DNA of 64,000 bases from Flavobacterium sp. LC2016-01 (GTDB lineage: Bacteria > Bacteroidota > Bacteroidia > Flavobacteriales > Flavobacteriaceae), in NCBI RefSeq assembly GCF_009711135.1, contig NZ_WMIC01000002.1, positions 1-64,000 on the forward strand. The letters run 5' to 3'. A model generated the notes under the pieces. The model had not been told where the DNA came from. It ran no database searches and saw nothing but the letters and a program-made list of their open reading frames with translations. Position 1 is the first letter of the stretch; each line of letters starts with the position of its first letter. Of this stretch, positions 1 through 9,280 are shown piece after piece. The translations under genes and the position numbers were made by a program.

Positions 1-862
1 CCTGCTGTATAAGCTGTTGAGTTTACTGACCATGTGTAAGTATCGCCTGAGCAGATTGTTGCTGTCGTAACCACTTTTGCCGGTTTTGGAGTAACAGTCA
101 ACTGCAGTTCCTGATCTGCCGTGCATCCATTGTTTGCAACTGTGTAAGTTCCGCCTGTTGTATAAGCTGTTGTGTTTACCGACCATGTATAAGTATCGCC
201 AGAGCAGATAGTCGCTGTCGTGATTACTTTTGCCGGTTTCGGCGTTACTGTCAGCTGCAGTTCCTGATCTGCAGTGCATCCGTTGTTTGCAACTGTGTAA
301 GTTCCGCCTGTTGTGTAGGCTGTTGAGTTTACTGACCATGTATAAGTAGCACCCGAGCAGATTGTTGCTGTCGTAACCACTTTCGCCGGTTTTGGAGTAA
401 CTGTCAGCTGAAGTTCCTGATCTGCTGTACAGCCGTTATTTGCAACGGTATAAGTGCCACCTGTTGTATAAGCTGTTGAATTTACTGACCATGTGTAAGT
501 ATCACCAGAGCAGATAGTCGCTGTCGTGATTACTTTTGCCGGTTTTGGAGTTACTGTCAACTGCAGTTCCTGATCTGCCGTGCATCCATTGTTTGCAACT
601 GTATAGGTTCCGCCTGCTGTATAAGCTGTTGAGTTTACTGACCATGTGTAAGTATCGCCTGAGCAGATTGTTGCTGTCGTAACCACTTTTGCCGGTTTTG
701 GAGTAACAGTCAACTGCAGTTCCTGATCTGCCGTGCATCCATTGTTTGCAACTGTGTAAGTTCCGCCTGTTGTATAAGCTGTTGAGTTTGCTGACCATGT
801 GTAAGTATCGCCAGAGCAGATAGTCGCTGTCGTGATTACTTTTGCCGGTTTCGGAGTTACTG
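1..862 (-). repeat. 153-bp tandem repeat array inside the adhesin gene
   Basis: The word cctgatctgc recurs at 110, 263, 416, 569 and 722, an exact 153-bp period. Five complete copies plus a sixth cut by the window edge encode 51-residue units (ATICSGDTYTWS ... TVANNGCTADQELQLTV). Copies differ by only a few substitutions (for example SGATY for SGDTY, NTTAY for NSTAY), which points to recent expansion or gene conversion. The total copy number is unknown because the array continues to the left. Confidence 0.95.
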
Positions 863-3800
863 TAACATTTACAGCGGTTCTAATACTCTCACAACTATTT
901 GTAGTCTGACTTACATAATAAGTCCCATTTGCAAGAGTTTCAGTTCCTAAATATAATGTTCCCCCAGAATTGGCATTGTACCATTTTAAATCGTTTCCTG
1001 TTGCAGCTAAATCACTTACTTTTTTTCCATCTACAAAACAAAATGTTTGATCTGAAGCTAAAGGAGCCGAAGGAATAGTATTCACAGTCACATTCACAGC
1101 TGTTGAAGATGCACTATAGCAACCAGAAGCATTTGAAACCTGAACACTATAATTTCCAGAATTTGAAACCGTAATAGATTGAGTTGTCGCTCCATTCGAC
1201 CATAAATAACCTATTCCGCTAGTTGCAGTCAAAACTACATTTCCGCCTGTACAGAATGTTGTTGAACCTCCTGCAGAAATACTTGGTGTTGTTGGCGTAG
1301 GATTTACGGTAATTGCAACCAAAATTCTTCCACTTTCACAATTGTTAAGCGTTTGGCTTACATAATAATTTCCCGATACTACAGTTTCAGTTCCATTATA
1401 AAGTGTGCCTCCTGTGCTAGCACTGTACCACTTTAAATTTGTTCCTGTTGTAACAGTTAAATCAGCGACTTTTTTAGCATCGATAGTACAAAATGTTAAA
1501 GAATTAGCTGTTGGAGCTGCTGTATTATAAATCGTGACTGCTACTGGTGTCCTTACACTTTCACAACTATTTGACGTCTGAGTTACATAATAAGTCCCAG
1601 TAGTTAGCGTCTCTGAACCTGTATAAAGCGTCCCACCAGTACTAGCACTATACCATTTAATACCTGTTCCTGTAGGAACTAGATTACTGACTTTTTTCGC
1701 ATCTGGCAAACAGAATGATTGAGATGAAGCTGTTGGTGCAGCCGTGTTATTTACCGTAACAACAACCATTCTTCTTGCACTCTCGCCACAGCTATTTGTC
1801 TGACTTACATAATAACTTCCTGAAGAAAGAATCTCTGTTCCATCATAAAGTGTACCTCCTGTTAACTGATTATACCATTTTAAATTAGTTCCTGTTGCAA
1901 CTAAATTATTTACTGTTTTTTGATCGGTACCGCAAAAAACTTGCGATGATGCAGTCGGTGCAGATGGAATATCATTTATTGTTACTGCTACTAAAGTTCG
2001 CGCACTTTCCCCACAACTATTCGCTGTCTGGCTAACATAATAATTTCCAGTAACCAACGTCTCAGTTCCTGCATATTGTGTTCCTCCCGTTAAAGCATTA
2101 TACCATTTTAAGTTGCTTCCCGTAGCAATTAAATTATTTATTATCTTATTCTCAGCCACACAAAAAGACTGAGCTGAAGCTACTGGTGCAGAAGAAGAAC
2201 TTATCGTTACCTGAACTGATCTTCTATCACTTTCACAACCATTTGTTCCTGTTTGACTTACATAATAGGTACCAGCCGTCAGCGCTATATTTGTTGCATA
2301 TTGCGTTCCATTTGTTGATGCATTATACCACTTTAAATTTGTCCCTGTCGCTACCAGATCACCTACAGTCTTATTTTCAGAAGCACAAAATGATTGATTA
2401 GCAGCTGTTGGAGTGGCTGGTTTAAGAGTAACTGTTATTGAATTTGAACTATCACTGATACATCCTGAACTGCTGACTATTCTAAGAGAATAAGTTCCAT
2501 CAGCACTAATTGTAATGCTTCGGCTGGTCGCTCCATTGGACCATAAATAACTGCTTCCTCCATATGAGCTCGAATTACCATCTGATCTTAAAGTGATGTT
2601 TCCAGCGGTACTGCCACAAGATGCCGCTCCCGCAGTAACACTAATTGTCGGAGTATTTGGCTTTGAATTTACTGTCATCACAACTGATTTTACAGTTGAA
2701 CATCCTTCAGCTGAAACTGCTTTTATATAATAAGTTCCTGCCGTTGCCGCCGTTGGAGTTGAATATACTGCCGTTGCTGCCGCATTTGTAAAATATGAAA
2801 AAGTCAAATTACTAGAACTTCCAGCAGTAACTGCAGCAGCTGTTAAATCACCAGTTGCAGGTGAACAAACGACTATAGGGTTAGTTACAAGAGTGGGAAT
2901 AGGATTTGGATTCACTGCCGCACTTGCCGAATTATTTGCCGTATTTGTATCTATCGAAGCTGGCAATGATGCCGTATTTGTATAATTCCCAGATGATTTT
3001 ACAGTACACGTAATTTTTAATGTAACCGATGTCTGAGCATCTACATCACCAATACTCCAAGTTCCTGCTGTAGAATCATAAATACCAACTGATGGAGTTG
3101 AACTTACGTACGTGTACCCTGAAGGAAGTAAATCAGTTACCGAAACTCCAGATACATTATTTCCTCCTAAATTGCTGACCTTAACAGTAAATTCTACATT
3201 AGATCCAATACATGGCGATGCATTGTCAACCGTTTTTGTAATTCCAAGATCAGTACATAAAGTAACACTAACTGGCTTTGATTGGGTTTGAGCTCCACAA
3301 GCCAAAGTTGATGATACAGAATAGTTACCAGTTTTAGTAGCTGTATAAGTTGATGAATTTGCTCCAGTGATTGCTGTTCCATTAAAATACCATTGGTATG
3401 GAGCAAAATTTGCTGGGGTTGTAAGTTCAGCAGTATTATTGGTACATCCTCCACCAGAAATATAAGTTAAAGTTGGATCTTCTGGCTGCGCAGCAAAATT
3501 AGAGAAAAATCCTGCCATCGAAAACCCTCCTCCTTGCTGTACAATTGATACCGTCATTTTAGTAGCACTTGTAATAGAGAGAACATCTGGACTTCCTATT
3601 TGAGTATCTTCAAAATTTATTAAATACCAGCCTGTAGTTCCTAATTGATGACGAGCTGCAATACCACTCACCGTTTCAATATTTGTCCCGTTGACCATTA
3701 CTGCATCAGTAGCACTTCTCAAGAGGATATAGCCAAAATAAGGCAATGTACCTGTGCCGTAATTTCTAAATTTTGCTGTTTCTATAAAATTAGAACCGCC

Positions 3801-4853
3801 ACATTCAGATACTGGGGCAATTGTAGATATATCAACTTCACAAGATTGCGCTGTACCTGAATACACCACAATTTTTTTATCGGCAGAAACTCGCGAGGCA
3901 GAGAAAGGTGTTGCTAAAATACCATTGTTAAAAGTATAAAAACTTCCTGCGGTCGCTAGATTAACATTTGTCGTTCCTGTTACAGCACCTGCAGTTGAAT
4001 AGGTATTGATCACTAAATTTGTATCGTCTTTAGTAGCGACAATAGTCGTTCTCTCAGCGGTATCATTTCCTTTTCCTCTTTCGATAAAATATTCAGTCCC
4101 CAAAACTGATTCTGGAGGAATCTGATTATAAGCACTATCACCACAACCATCAGGCGTGTCAATTGCCGCTGATGTATTCATCACAGCCGGACTCGAAGAC
4201 TCTACTAAAGTTCCAATTGGCGCTTTAAATAAATAACTTTGACCAGCATTTAAAGTAGTTACAATTAAATTATTTATTTTTATTGTGGTATTAGCAACCG
4301 TAGACATAATGGTATAAATCGGTCGCTGATCCCCATAGTTGTTGAAGTTTCCTAAAGAACCATCTCTGTAATAACCAACTCTAAATCGTACTCCAAGTCC
4401 TGCATCACCAAAACTTGTCAATGCGGCATTTCCTTTAAGATAAGCATCATTATTATCTCCAGATCCATCATCAGAAGCAACATTTCTCATGTTTACCGAT
4501 GTAGGTCCAGTACTTGTAACAATCAATCCTGCTCCATCAATCACAGTATTTAGCGCATACATTGGTAGATTTTTTGCCAAAAGCGTAAATCTGTAAATTG
4601 CCGGGCTTCCTTTTACTGCTGTTAAAGTTGTCTCTACAACACCGTTACTTCTAGACAGAGTAATGGTTACGGGCGTTACTGAATTGGTTGCAATTACAAT
4701 TTCATTCGATTTACTAAAATATTGCCATGGTGCAGGTGCTATATAGTGTTTTGTATAGAACTGAGCCGAAGCATTGTAACTAATCAATAATAAAAATGCA
4801 ATAAAAAAGGTGAGCCTAGAAAATCTAGACTGATTAGAAGTAGAGTTACGCAT
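1..4853 (-). CDS. Giant secreted Ig-like repeat adhesin (5' part, runs off left edge)
   Basis: About 1617 residues of a larger protein are visible; no stop codon before the window edge. Start ATG at 4853 gives a Sec signal peptide (basic start, hydrophobic residues about 14-26, cleavage after NASA at 30). Residues about 130-430 resemble an IgGFc-binding-type N-terminal domain. About 530-645 is a DUF11-type domain (LGITKTVDN to TANNSASA). About 815-1330 holds six Ig-like repeats with FC, LKWY, GTxY, YYVSQT and CES signatures, interrupted by one different Ig-like module. From about 1331 on come near-identical 51-residue repeats beginning TPKPAKV. This composition is typical of Bacteroidota surface proteins exported by the type IX system (SprB-like adhesins), whose sorting domain would lie at the unseen C-terminus. 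Role in adhesion or gliding is inferred. Confidence 0.85.
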   Translation of the reverse strand, partial: MRNSTSNQSRFSRLTFFIAFLLLISYNASAQFYTKHYIAPAPWQYFSKSNEIVIATNSVTPVTITLSRSNGVVETTLTAVKGSPAIYRFTLLAKNLPMYALNTVIDGAGLIVTSTGPTSVNMRNVASDDGSGDNNDAYLKGNAALTSFGDAGLGVRFRVGYYRDGSLGNFNNYGDQRPIYTIMSTVANTTIKINNLIVTTLNAGQSYLFKAPIGTLVESSSPAVMNTSAAIDTPDGCGDSAYNQIPPESVLGTEYFIERGKGNDTAERTTIVATKDDTNLVINTYSTAGAVTGTTNVNLATAGSFYTFNNGILATPFSASRVSADKKIVVYSGTAQSCEVDISTIAPVSECGGSNFIETAKFRNYGTGTLPYFGYILLRSATDAVMVNGTNIETVSGIAARHQLGTTGWYLINFEDTQIGSPDVLSITSATKMTVSIVQQGGGFSMAGFFSNFAAQPEDPTLTYISGGGCTNNTAELTTPANFAPYQWYFNGTAITGANSSTYTATKTGNYSVSSTLACGAQTQSKPVSVTLCTDLGITKTVDNASPCIGSNVEFTVKVSNLGGNNVSGVSVTDLLPSGYTYVSSTPSVGIYDSTAGTWSIGDVDAQTSVTLKITCTVKSSGNYTNTASLPASIDTNTANNSASAAVNPNPIPTLVTNPIVVCSPATGDLTAAAVTAGSSSNLTFSYFTNAAATAVYSTPTAATAGTYYIKAVSAEGCSTVKSVVMTVNSKPNTPTISVTAGAASCGSTAGNITLRSDGNSSSYGGSSYLWSNGATSRSITISADGTYSLRIVSSSGCISDSSNSITVTLKPATPTAANQSFCASENKTVGDLVATGTNLKWYNASTNGTQYATNIALTAGTYYVSQTGTNGCESDRRSVQVTISSSSAPVASAQSFCVAENKIINNLIATGSNLKWYNALTGGTQYAGTETLVTGNYYVSQTANSCGESARTLVAVTINDIPSAPTASSQVFCGTDQKTVNNLVATGTNLKWYNQLTGGTLYDGTEILSSGSYYVSQTNSCGESARRMVVVTVNNTAAPTASSQSFCLPDAKKVSNLVPTGTGIKWYSASTGGTLYTGSETLTTGTYYVTQTSNSCESVRTPVAVTIYNTAAPTANSLTFCTIDAKKVADLTVTTGTNLKWYSASTGGTLYNGTETVVSGNYYVSQTLNNCESGRILVAITVNPTPTTPSISAGGSTTFCTGGNVVLTATSGIGYLWSNGATTQSITVSNSGNYSVQVSNASGCYSASSTAVNVTVNTIPSAPLASDQTFCFVDGKKVSDLAATGNDLKWYNANSGGTLYLGTETLANGTYYVSQTTNSCESIRTAVNVTVTPKPAKVITTATICSGDTYTWSANSTAYTTGGTYTVANNGCTADQELQLTVTPKPAKVVTTATICSGDTYTWSVNSTAYTAGGTYTVANNGCTADQELQLTVTPKPAKVITTATICSGDTYTWSVNSTAYTTGGTYTVANNGCTADQELQLTVTPKPAKVVTTATICSGATYTWSVNSTAYTTGGTYTVANNGCTADQELQLTVTPKPAKVITTATICSGDTYTWSVNTTAYTTGGTYTVANNGCTADQELQLTVTPKPAKVVTTATICSGDTYTWSVNSTAYTA

Positions 4854-5867
4854 ACGCAAGTGAGATTTGAGAGCAAATATTGCCAGCTGAAAAAACAACT
4901 ATGTTTTTCAGCATATTGGACAGATACGAAAAAATGAAGGGATTGGATTTTGAATAAAAAATAAAATCTTGTTTCAGATTTTTATCAAAATCAAAATACA
5001 TTTGAACCTCTAAAGGTTCAAGACATAAAAATTGTCTCATAGGTTATTTGGGTAGTTTTGGTCTCGCGAAAGTATATAAACACCTAATAACTAGCTACAT
5101 TAGTCGATAAACTACCTATAAAAACGTTGAATAACACCTTTTTACAGCTAAATTCAGTTTCAAAAATCAGTAAAATTACTTATTTCGCAACAAAACAGAA
5201 GAATTTTCCTAAATTATTAATAATAACTCATAAATATCAAATATTTAAAAGAAAAACATCAAAATATCTTACAAAATAAACAATTTTAAATAGCATGAAT
5301 TTTTTTAACATTTGTTTGCTTTTTTTATTCATTCCAAATCACAATATTTTAATTTTTCCAAATCTGTTTTTTTTATATAAAATTTTCCTTTTAACTATTT
5401 TACTAGCAAAGAAAGACAATGTTAATTTTAGACTTAATTTTATACTAAGTCTGTTTTAAAAAACAAAACAACTGATTATCAGTGTTTTAAAATAATTAAT
5501 TTATAATATTATAAATCAACCAATTTTTATACATAATTTGGAATTCTATTTTATTCGAAGAAAACTGATTCAACCTTAGATTCGTTCATATAAGATAAAC
5601 TTTACAAGCCATTTATTGCTAATAATAAATAGGAAATTAAAATTAAAGGTAGATTATGAAACAAATCATGAGCTGGTATGTCATTTGTCGATAATTAGTA
5701 TCGACAAACTACATTCGATGTGTTTTATTTCTTACATAGGCAAAAAGACACACGTATTAAACTAAAACATAGCTTCTTACAAAAAAATGTGTCCTGCTCG
5801 AGTGAAGATTTACAAATGAAAAAGAGAATATAATTGAGTGGAAATTTAAAACTATATCCGAATTAAT
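4854..5867. other. Gene-free AT-rich kilobase between queG and the adhesin
   Basis: No convincing ORF, RNA gene or strong TAnnTTTG promoter was found. It must hold the adhesin promoter and leader, and the end of the ruvB-P450-queG transcript. Visible structure: a perfect 8-bp stem at 5002-5021, a perfect 9-bp stem at 4886-4912 (both in the adhesin leader), and a perfect 10-bp inverted repeat at 5684-5708. A TCGAYAAACTAC word occurs both at about 5104 and 5702. Confidence 0.6.
5684..5708. repeat. Perfect 10-bp inverted repeat, 5-bp spacer
   Basis: TTTGTCGATA (5684-5693) and TATCGACAAA (5699-5708) are perfect reverse complements around ATTAG. There is no T-run typical of a terminator directly after it. 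It could be an operator or a structured RNA/DNA element; function unknown. Confidence 0.7.
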
Positions 5868-6794
5868 TTATTCTAAAAAAGAAATATTTCGTTTTAATCC
5901 TTCAAACTTGGTTCTTTTAATTGGAGAATTTTTAAAAACGATACGGAAGGTTTCCTCTGTAATTTCTGTCCAATCTTTTTTGGAAAAAGAAAGTAAATCA
6001 GGGTTGGGATTAAATAAAGGTTCTGAATGAGGTTTTGAAAAACGATTCCACGGACAAACATCTTGGCAAGTATCACATCCAAACATCCATTCATCAAATT
6101 TTCCCTTCATTTCATACGGAAGATTTTCTTTTAATTCGATAGTATAATAGGATATGCATTTACTGCCATCAACAACATAAGGAGCAACAATTGCCTGCGT
6201 AGGACAAGCATCAATACACGCAGTACAAGAACCGCAATGATCAGTTACTTTGTGATCATATTCTAAATCGAGATCCAAAATAAGTTCTGCAATAAAATAA
6301 AAAGAACCTACTTTCTGCGTTATTAAATTACTGTTTTTCCCAATCCAGCCTAAACCGCTTTTTGCTGCCCAAGCTTTGTCCAGAACTGGCGCAGAGTCAA
6401 CAAATGCTCGACCTGAAACGTCACCAATATTCTCTTGAATAGAATGCAGCAATTCTTTTAGCTTTTCTTTAATAACAAAATGATAATCTTGGCCATAGGC
6501 GTATTTTGATATTTTAAAGCTGGTACTATTCTGAGATTCTGAAGGAAAATAATTAAGCAGGAGAGAGACTACGCTTTTAGCATCGTCAACCAGTAAAGTT
6601 GGATCTAAACGTTTATCAAAATGATTTTCCATATAAGTCATCTGACCGTTGTGGTTATTATTCAGCCATTTTTCAAGACGAGGTGCCTCGTCTTCAAGAA
6701 AACCAGCTTTTGATATGCCACAAGAAAGGAAACCAAGTCTCTTAGCTTCTTCTTTTATAAACTTTGAATATGTCTCTTTCGAATTAATGCTCAT
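5868..6794 (-). CDS. queG: Epoxyqueuosine reductase QueG
   Basis: 308 residues, the usual size for short-form QueG. It performs the last step of queuosine synthesis in tRNA, reducing epoxyqueuosine with a cobalamin cofactor and two [4Fe-4S] clusters. Both ferredoxin-like cysteine motifs are visible: [12 protein letters not shown] (about residues 189-200) and [12 protein letters not shown] (about 242-253). The [19 protein letters not shown] region is characteristic of the family. The start overlaps the end of the P450 gene by 4 nt (ATGA), so the two are probably translationally coupled. A YhhQ-type queuosine precursor transporter lies elsewhere in the window (51923). Function is confident from family motifs. 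Confidence 0.95.
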   Translation of the reverse strand: MSINSKETYSKFIKEEAKRLGFLSCGISKAGFLEDEAPRLEKWLNNNHNGQMTYMENHFDKRLDPTLLVDDAKSVVSLLLNYFPSESQNSTSFKISKYAYGQDYHFVIKEKLKELLHSIQENIGDVSGRAFVDSAPVLDKAWAAKSGLGWIGKNSNLITQKVGSFYFIAELILDLDLEYDHKVTDHCGSCTACIDACPTQAIVAPYVVDGSKCISYYTIELKENLPYEMKGKFDEWMFGCDTCQDVCPWNRFSKPHSEPLFNPNPDLLSFSKKDWTEITEETFRIVFKNSPIKRTKFEGLKRNISFLE

Positions 6795-8137
6795 CTTTTA
6801 GACAATGAAATTTCAACATTAACAGGTTTCAAAGTAACCAAAGGGTTAAATTCTACAGTGGCTGTATTTGATACAATAACATAACGTTTGACAATATGAG
6901 AGAGTGCCAAGCACATTTCATAAATAGCAAAACCAGCTCCAATACACATTCGCGGTCCAGCTCCAAAGGGATAAAAATATTTCATCGACTCCTTCTTTTG
7001 TTCACCAAGAAAGCGCTCTGGAATAAATTTATCAGGATCTTGCCAATATTTTGGATTTCGATGCAGTTCATAAAATGAAACTCCAATCAAAGTCCCTTCT
7101 TTGATTTTAAAGTTACCCAAAGTGTCATCTTCAACATTTTGCCTATCTGTAATCCAAGCTGGAGGATATAAACGCATAGATTCATTCAAAACCGCATTTA
7201 TATATGTCATTTTTTGCAGCTGTTCAATAACATTATCGGTCTCCGATTCAATTTCTGTAATCTCATCAAAAACCTTTTGCTGAACGTCAGGATTACTTCC
7301 TAAAAAATGAAGCGTAAAAGTCAATGCATTTGCAGTCGTTTCATGACCTGCAATAAACAAAATCTTAATTTCATCAATTAGTTGCTGCATTGCCATAGAC
7401 TCCCCAGTATCTTCATACCTAGTTTCCATCAGCATATTAAGCAAATCATTAAAGTCTTCATTCGAAGCACTTCTCTCTTCGATAATTTCCTTAATAATTT
7501 GGTTATTTTCGTCAGCTAATTTCAAATGTTTTTTAACCTGGCCACTTAATGAGAACCATAAAGCCTTATGAGGAAGCCTTATTTCTTTAACTAAAAATTT
7601 TTGAACTTCTTCAATTATAAATTTAATACGATGGAGTTTTTCTTCAGAAATTGAAAATTCAAATAATGACTTTGCCACAACGTTAAACGCCAATTGGCTC
7701 ATCGCTGGAAAAGCATTAAAGATTTCATTTTCTTTTAAAGTATCAATTTCAGAAATGATAGTCTTATTCATATTATCAACCAGCATATTCATTTTTTGTT
7801 TATGAAATGCGGGCTGAATAAGTCTTCGTTGTTTTAACCAAGAATCACCATCACTTGTTAAAAGCCCTTTTCCTAAATATTTAGAAAGATAAACAGACTG
7901 GAACTTTGACTTTTGATAATTCTTTTGATTCTTAACCAAAATGTACTCCGCAATTTCATTATCTCTGGATAGAATTAAGTGTTTAGAGAATCCAATTTTT
8001 AAAGAAAACGAATCCCCCAATTTATCAAAATATCTTTTATGAAAAGGAATCGGATTTCTACGGATACCCTCAGCATCAAGAAAAAATCTAAATAGCGGAA
8101 GTTTATTGGGATAATTATATTTTTTGTCTGAAGACAT
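6791..8137 (-). CDS. Cytochrome P450
   Basis: 448-residue soluble P450 with no membrane anchor. Visible motifs: I-helix oxygen-binding AGHETTA (about residue 265), K-helix ESMR (ExxR, about 318), and heme-binding [14 protein letters not shown] with the proximal cysteine near residue 397. The overall pattern resembles the CYP102/CYP4-like class of bacterial P450s. Substrate cannot be read from sequence; fatty acid or terpenoid hydroxylation is only a guess. No ferredoxin or ferredoxin reductase gene is adjacent, so the redox partner must be elsewhere. It lies between ruvB (10 bp away) and queG (4-nt overlap), which suggests one transcript. Confidence 0.93.
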   Translation of the reverse strand: MSSDKKYNYPNKLPLFRFFLDAEGIRRNPIPFHKRYFDKLGDSFSLKIGFSKHLILSRDNEIAEYILVKNQKNYQKSKFQSVYLSKYLGKGLLTSDGDSWLKQRRLIQPAFHKQKMNMLVDNMNKTIISEIDTLKENEIFNAFPAMSQLAFNVVAKSLFEFSISEEKLHRIKFIIEEVQKFLVKEIRLPHKALWFSLSGQVKKHLKLADENNQIIKEIIEERSASNEDFNDLLNMLMETRYEDTGESMAMQQLIDEIKILFIAGHETTANALTFTLHFLGSNPDVQQKVFDEITEIESETDNVIEQLQKMTYINAVLNESMRLYPPAWITDRQNVEDDTLGNFKIKEGTLIGVSFYELHRNPKYWQDPDKFIPERFLGEQKKESMKYFYPFGAGPRMCIGAGFAIYEMCLALSHIVKRYVIVSNTATVEFNPLVTLKPVNVEISLSKR

Positions 8138-8147
8138 AAAGATGAAT

Positions 8148-9170
8148 TTAAAACAACCCTCCTTGAATATTAGTATTTATTTTACCTAGATGTTTATACG
8201 CTTTGTCAGTAACTTCACGTCCTCGAGGAGTACGCATAATAAATCCTTCTTGAATTAAAAACGGCTCGTAAACTTCTTCGATGGTTTCGCTGCTTTCAGA
8301 AACCGCAGTAGCTAAAGTTGAAAGTCCAACTGGTCCGCCTTTGAATTTATTAATAATAGTCAATAAGATTTTATTATCCATTTCATCAAGCCCATTCGCA
8401 TCAACATTTAAAGCTTTTAAGGCATACCTTGAAATTTCGATATCAATTCTTCCATTTCCCTTTATCTGAGCAAAATCACGTACTCTTCGTAATAATGCAT
8501 TTGCAATACGAGGAGTTCCTCGGCTACGGCCCGCGATTTCAATTGCAGCTTCTAGATCAATAGGCATTTTTAATATTCCTGCACTTCTTTCAACAATTGT
8601 AGTTAAAAGTTCAGTAGTATAATATTGTAAACGAGATGAAATTCCAAAACGGGCTCTCATTGGAGCGGTCAATAAACCAGAGCGTGTAGTAGCTCCAATC
8701 AATGTAAACGGGTTCAAATTAATTTGCACTGTCCTGGCATTAGGGCCAGATTCGATCATAATATCGATTTTAAAATCCTCCATTGCCGAATATAAATATT
8801 CTTCAACAACAGGGCTTAATCGATGAATTTCATCAATAAACAAAACGTCTCGTTCATCCAAATTAGTCAATAACCCTGCTAAATCGCCAGGTTTGTCTAA
8901 TACAGGTCCAGAAGTTATTTTAATTCCAACTTGAAGTTCATTAGCCAAGATATTAGCCAATGTAGTTTTACCAAGTCCCGGAGGTCCATGAAAAAGTGCA
9001 TGATCAAGTGCTTCACCACGCTGATTAGCCGCAGCAACAAAAACTTTTAAATTTTCTAAAACTTGATCTTGTCCGGCAAAGTCGTCAAATGACAGCGGAC
9101 GCAATCTTTTTTCAAGATCTAATTCTTCTGGGTTATATCCTTTTGTAGTAGGATCAAGATTTTCATTCAT
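8148..9170 (-). CDS. ruvB: Holliday junction branch migration helicase RuvB
   Basis: 340 residues, typical length. RuvB is the AAA+ motor that, with RuvA, drives branch migration of Holliday junctions for RuvC cleavage. The N-terminal [11 protein letters not shown], Walker [10 protein letters not shown] (about 64-72), Walker B LFIDEIHR (about 115-122), sensor GATTR and the C-terminal winged-helix segment ([10 protein letters not shown]) are all visible. It is the first gene of a unit with the P450 and queG. Identification is essentially certain. Confidence 0.97.
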   Translation of the reverse strand: MNENLDPTTKGYNPEELDLEKRLRPLSFDDFAGQDQVLENLKVFVAAANQRGEALDHALFHGPPGLGKTTLANILANELQVGIKITSGPVLDKPGDLAGLLTNLDERDVLFIDEIHRLSPVVEEYLYSAMEDFKIDIMIESGPNARTVQINLNPFTLIGATTRSGLLTAPMRARFGISSRLQYYTTELLTTIVERSAGILKMPIDLEAAIEIAGRSRGTPRIANALLRRVRDFAQIKGNGRIDIEISRYALKALNVDANGLDEMDNKILLTIINKFKGGPVGLSTLATAVSESSETIEEVYEPFLIQEGFIMRTPRGREVTDKAYKHLGKINTNIQGGLF

Positions 9171-9174
9171 CTTA

Positions 9175-9182
9175 CAAAGATA
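9175..9182 (-). promoter_or_regulatory. Possible -7 box directly before ruvB
   Basis: Minus-strand TATCTTTG fits TAnnTTTG but lies only 4 nt before the ruvB ATG, and no clear -33 TTG is placed correctly. If used, the mRNA would be leaderless or nearly so. It may be a chance match. Confidence 0.3.
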
Positions 9183-9242
9183 TAGAAACTAATCAGTTTG
9201 TAAAACAGTAAACCACTACGTTTAAAATTTTAACTAAACAAA

Positions 9243-9272
9243 AAAAAGACTATCATTTCTGATAGTCTTTTT
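9243..9272 (-). terminator. Intrinsic terminator of the act-cox operon
   Basis: Perfect 13-bp stem AAAAAGACTATCA/TGATAGTCTTTTT around TTTC, 9 bp after the coxA stop, with T-runs on both sides. Confidence 0.9.
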
Positions 9273-9280
9273 AAATATTT

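Noticed and set aside
502..798. 98-codon ORF on the minus strand
   Set aside because: An out-of-frame shadow of the adhesin repeat array; it repeats with the same period.
1..862. CRISPR-like regular repeat
   Set aside because: The 153-bp units are contiguous without spacers and keep an open reading frame of 51 codons per unit; they are protein repeats.
4846..5040. 64-codon ORF as a protein gene
   Set aside because: No recognisable motif, lies in the presumed adhesin leader and overlaps its start; kept only as a leader observation.
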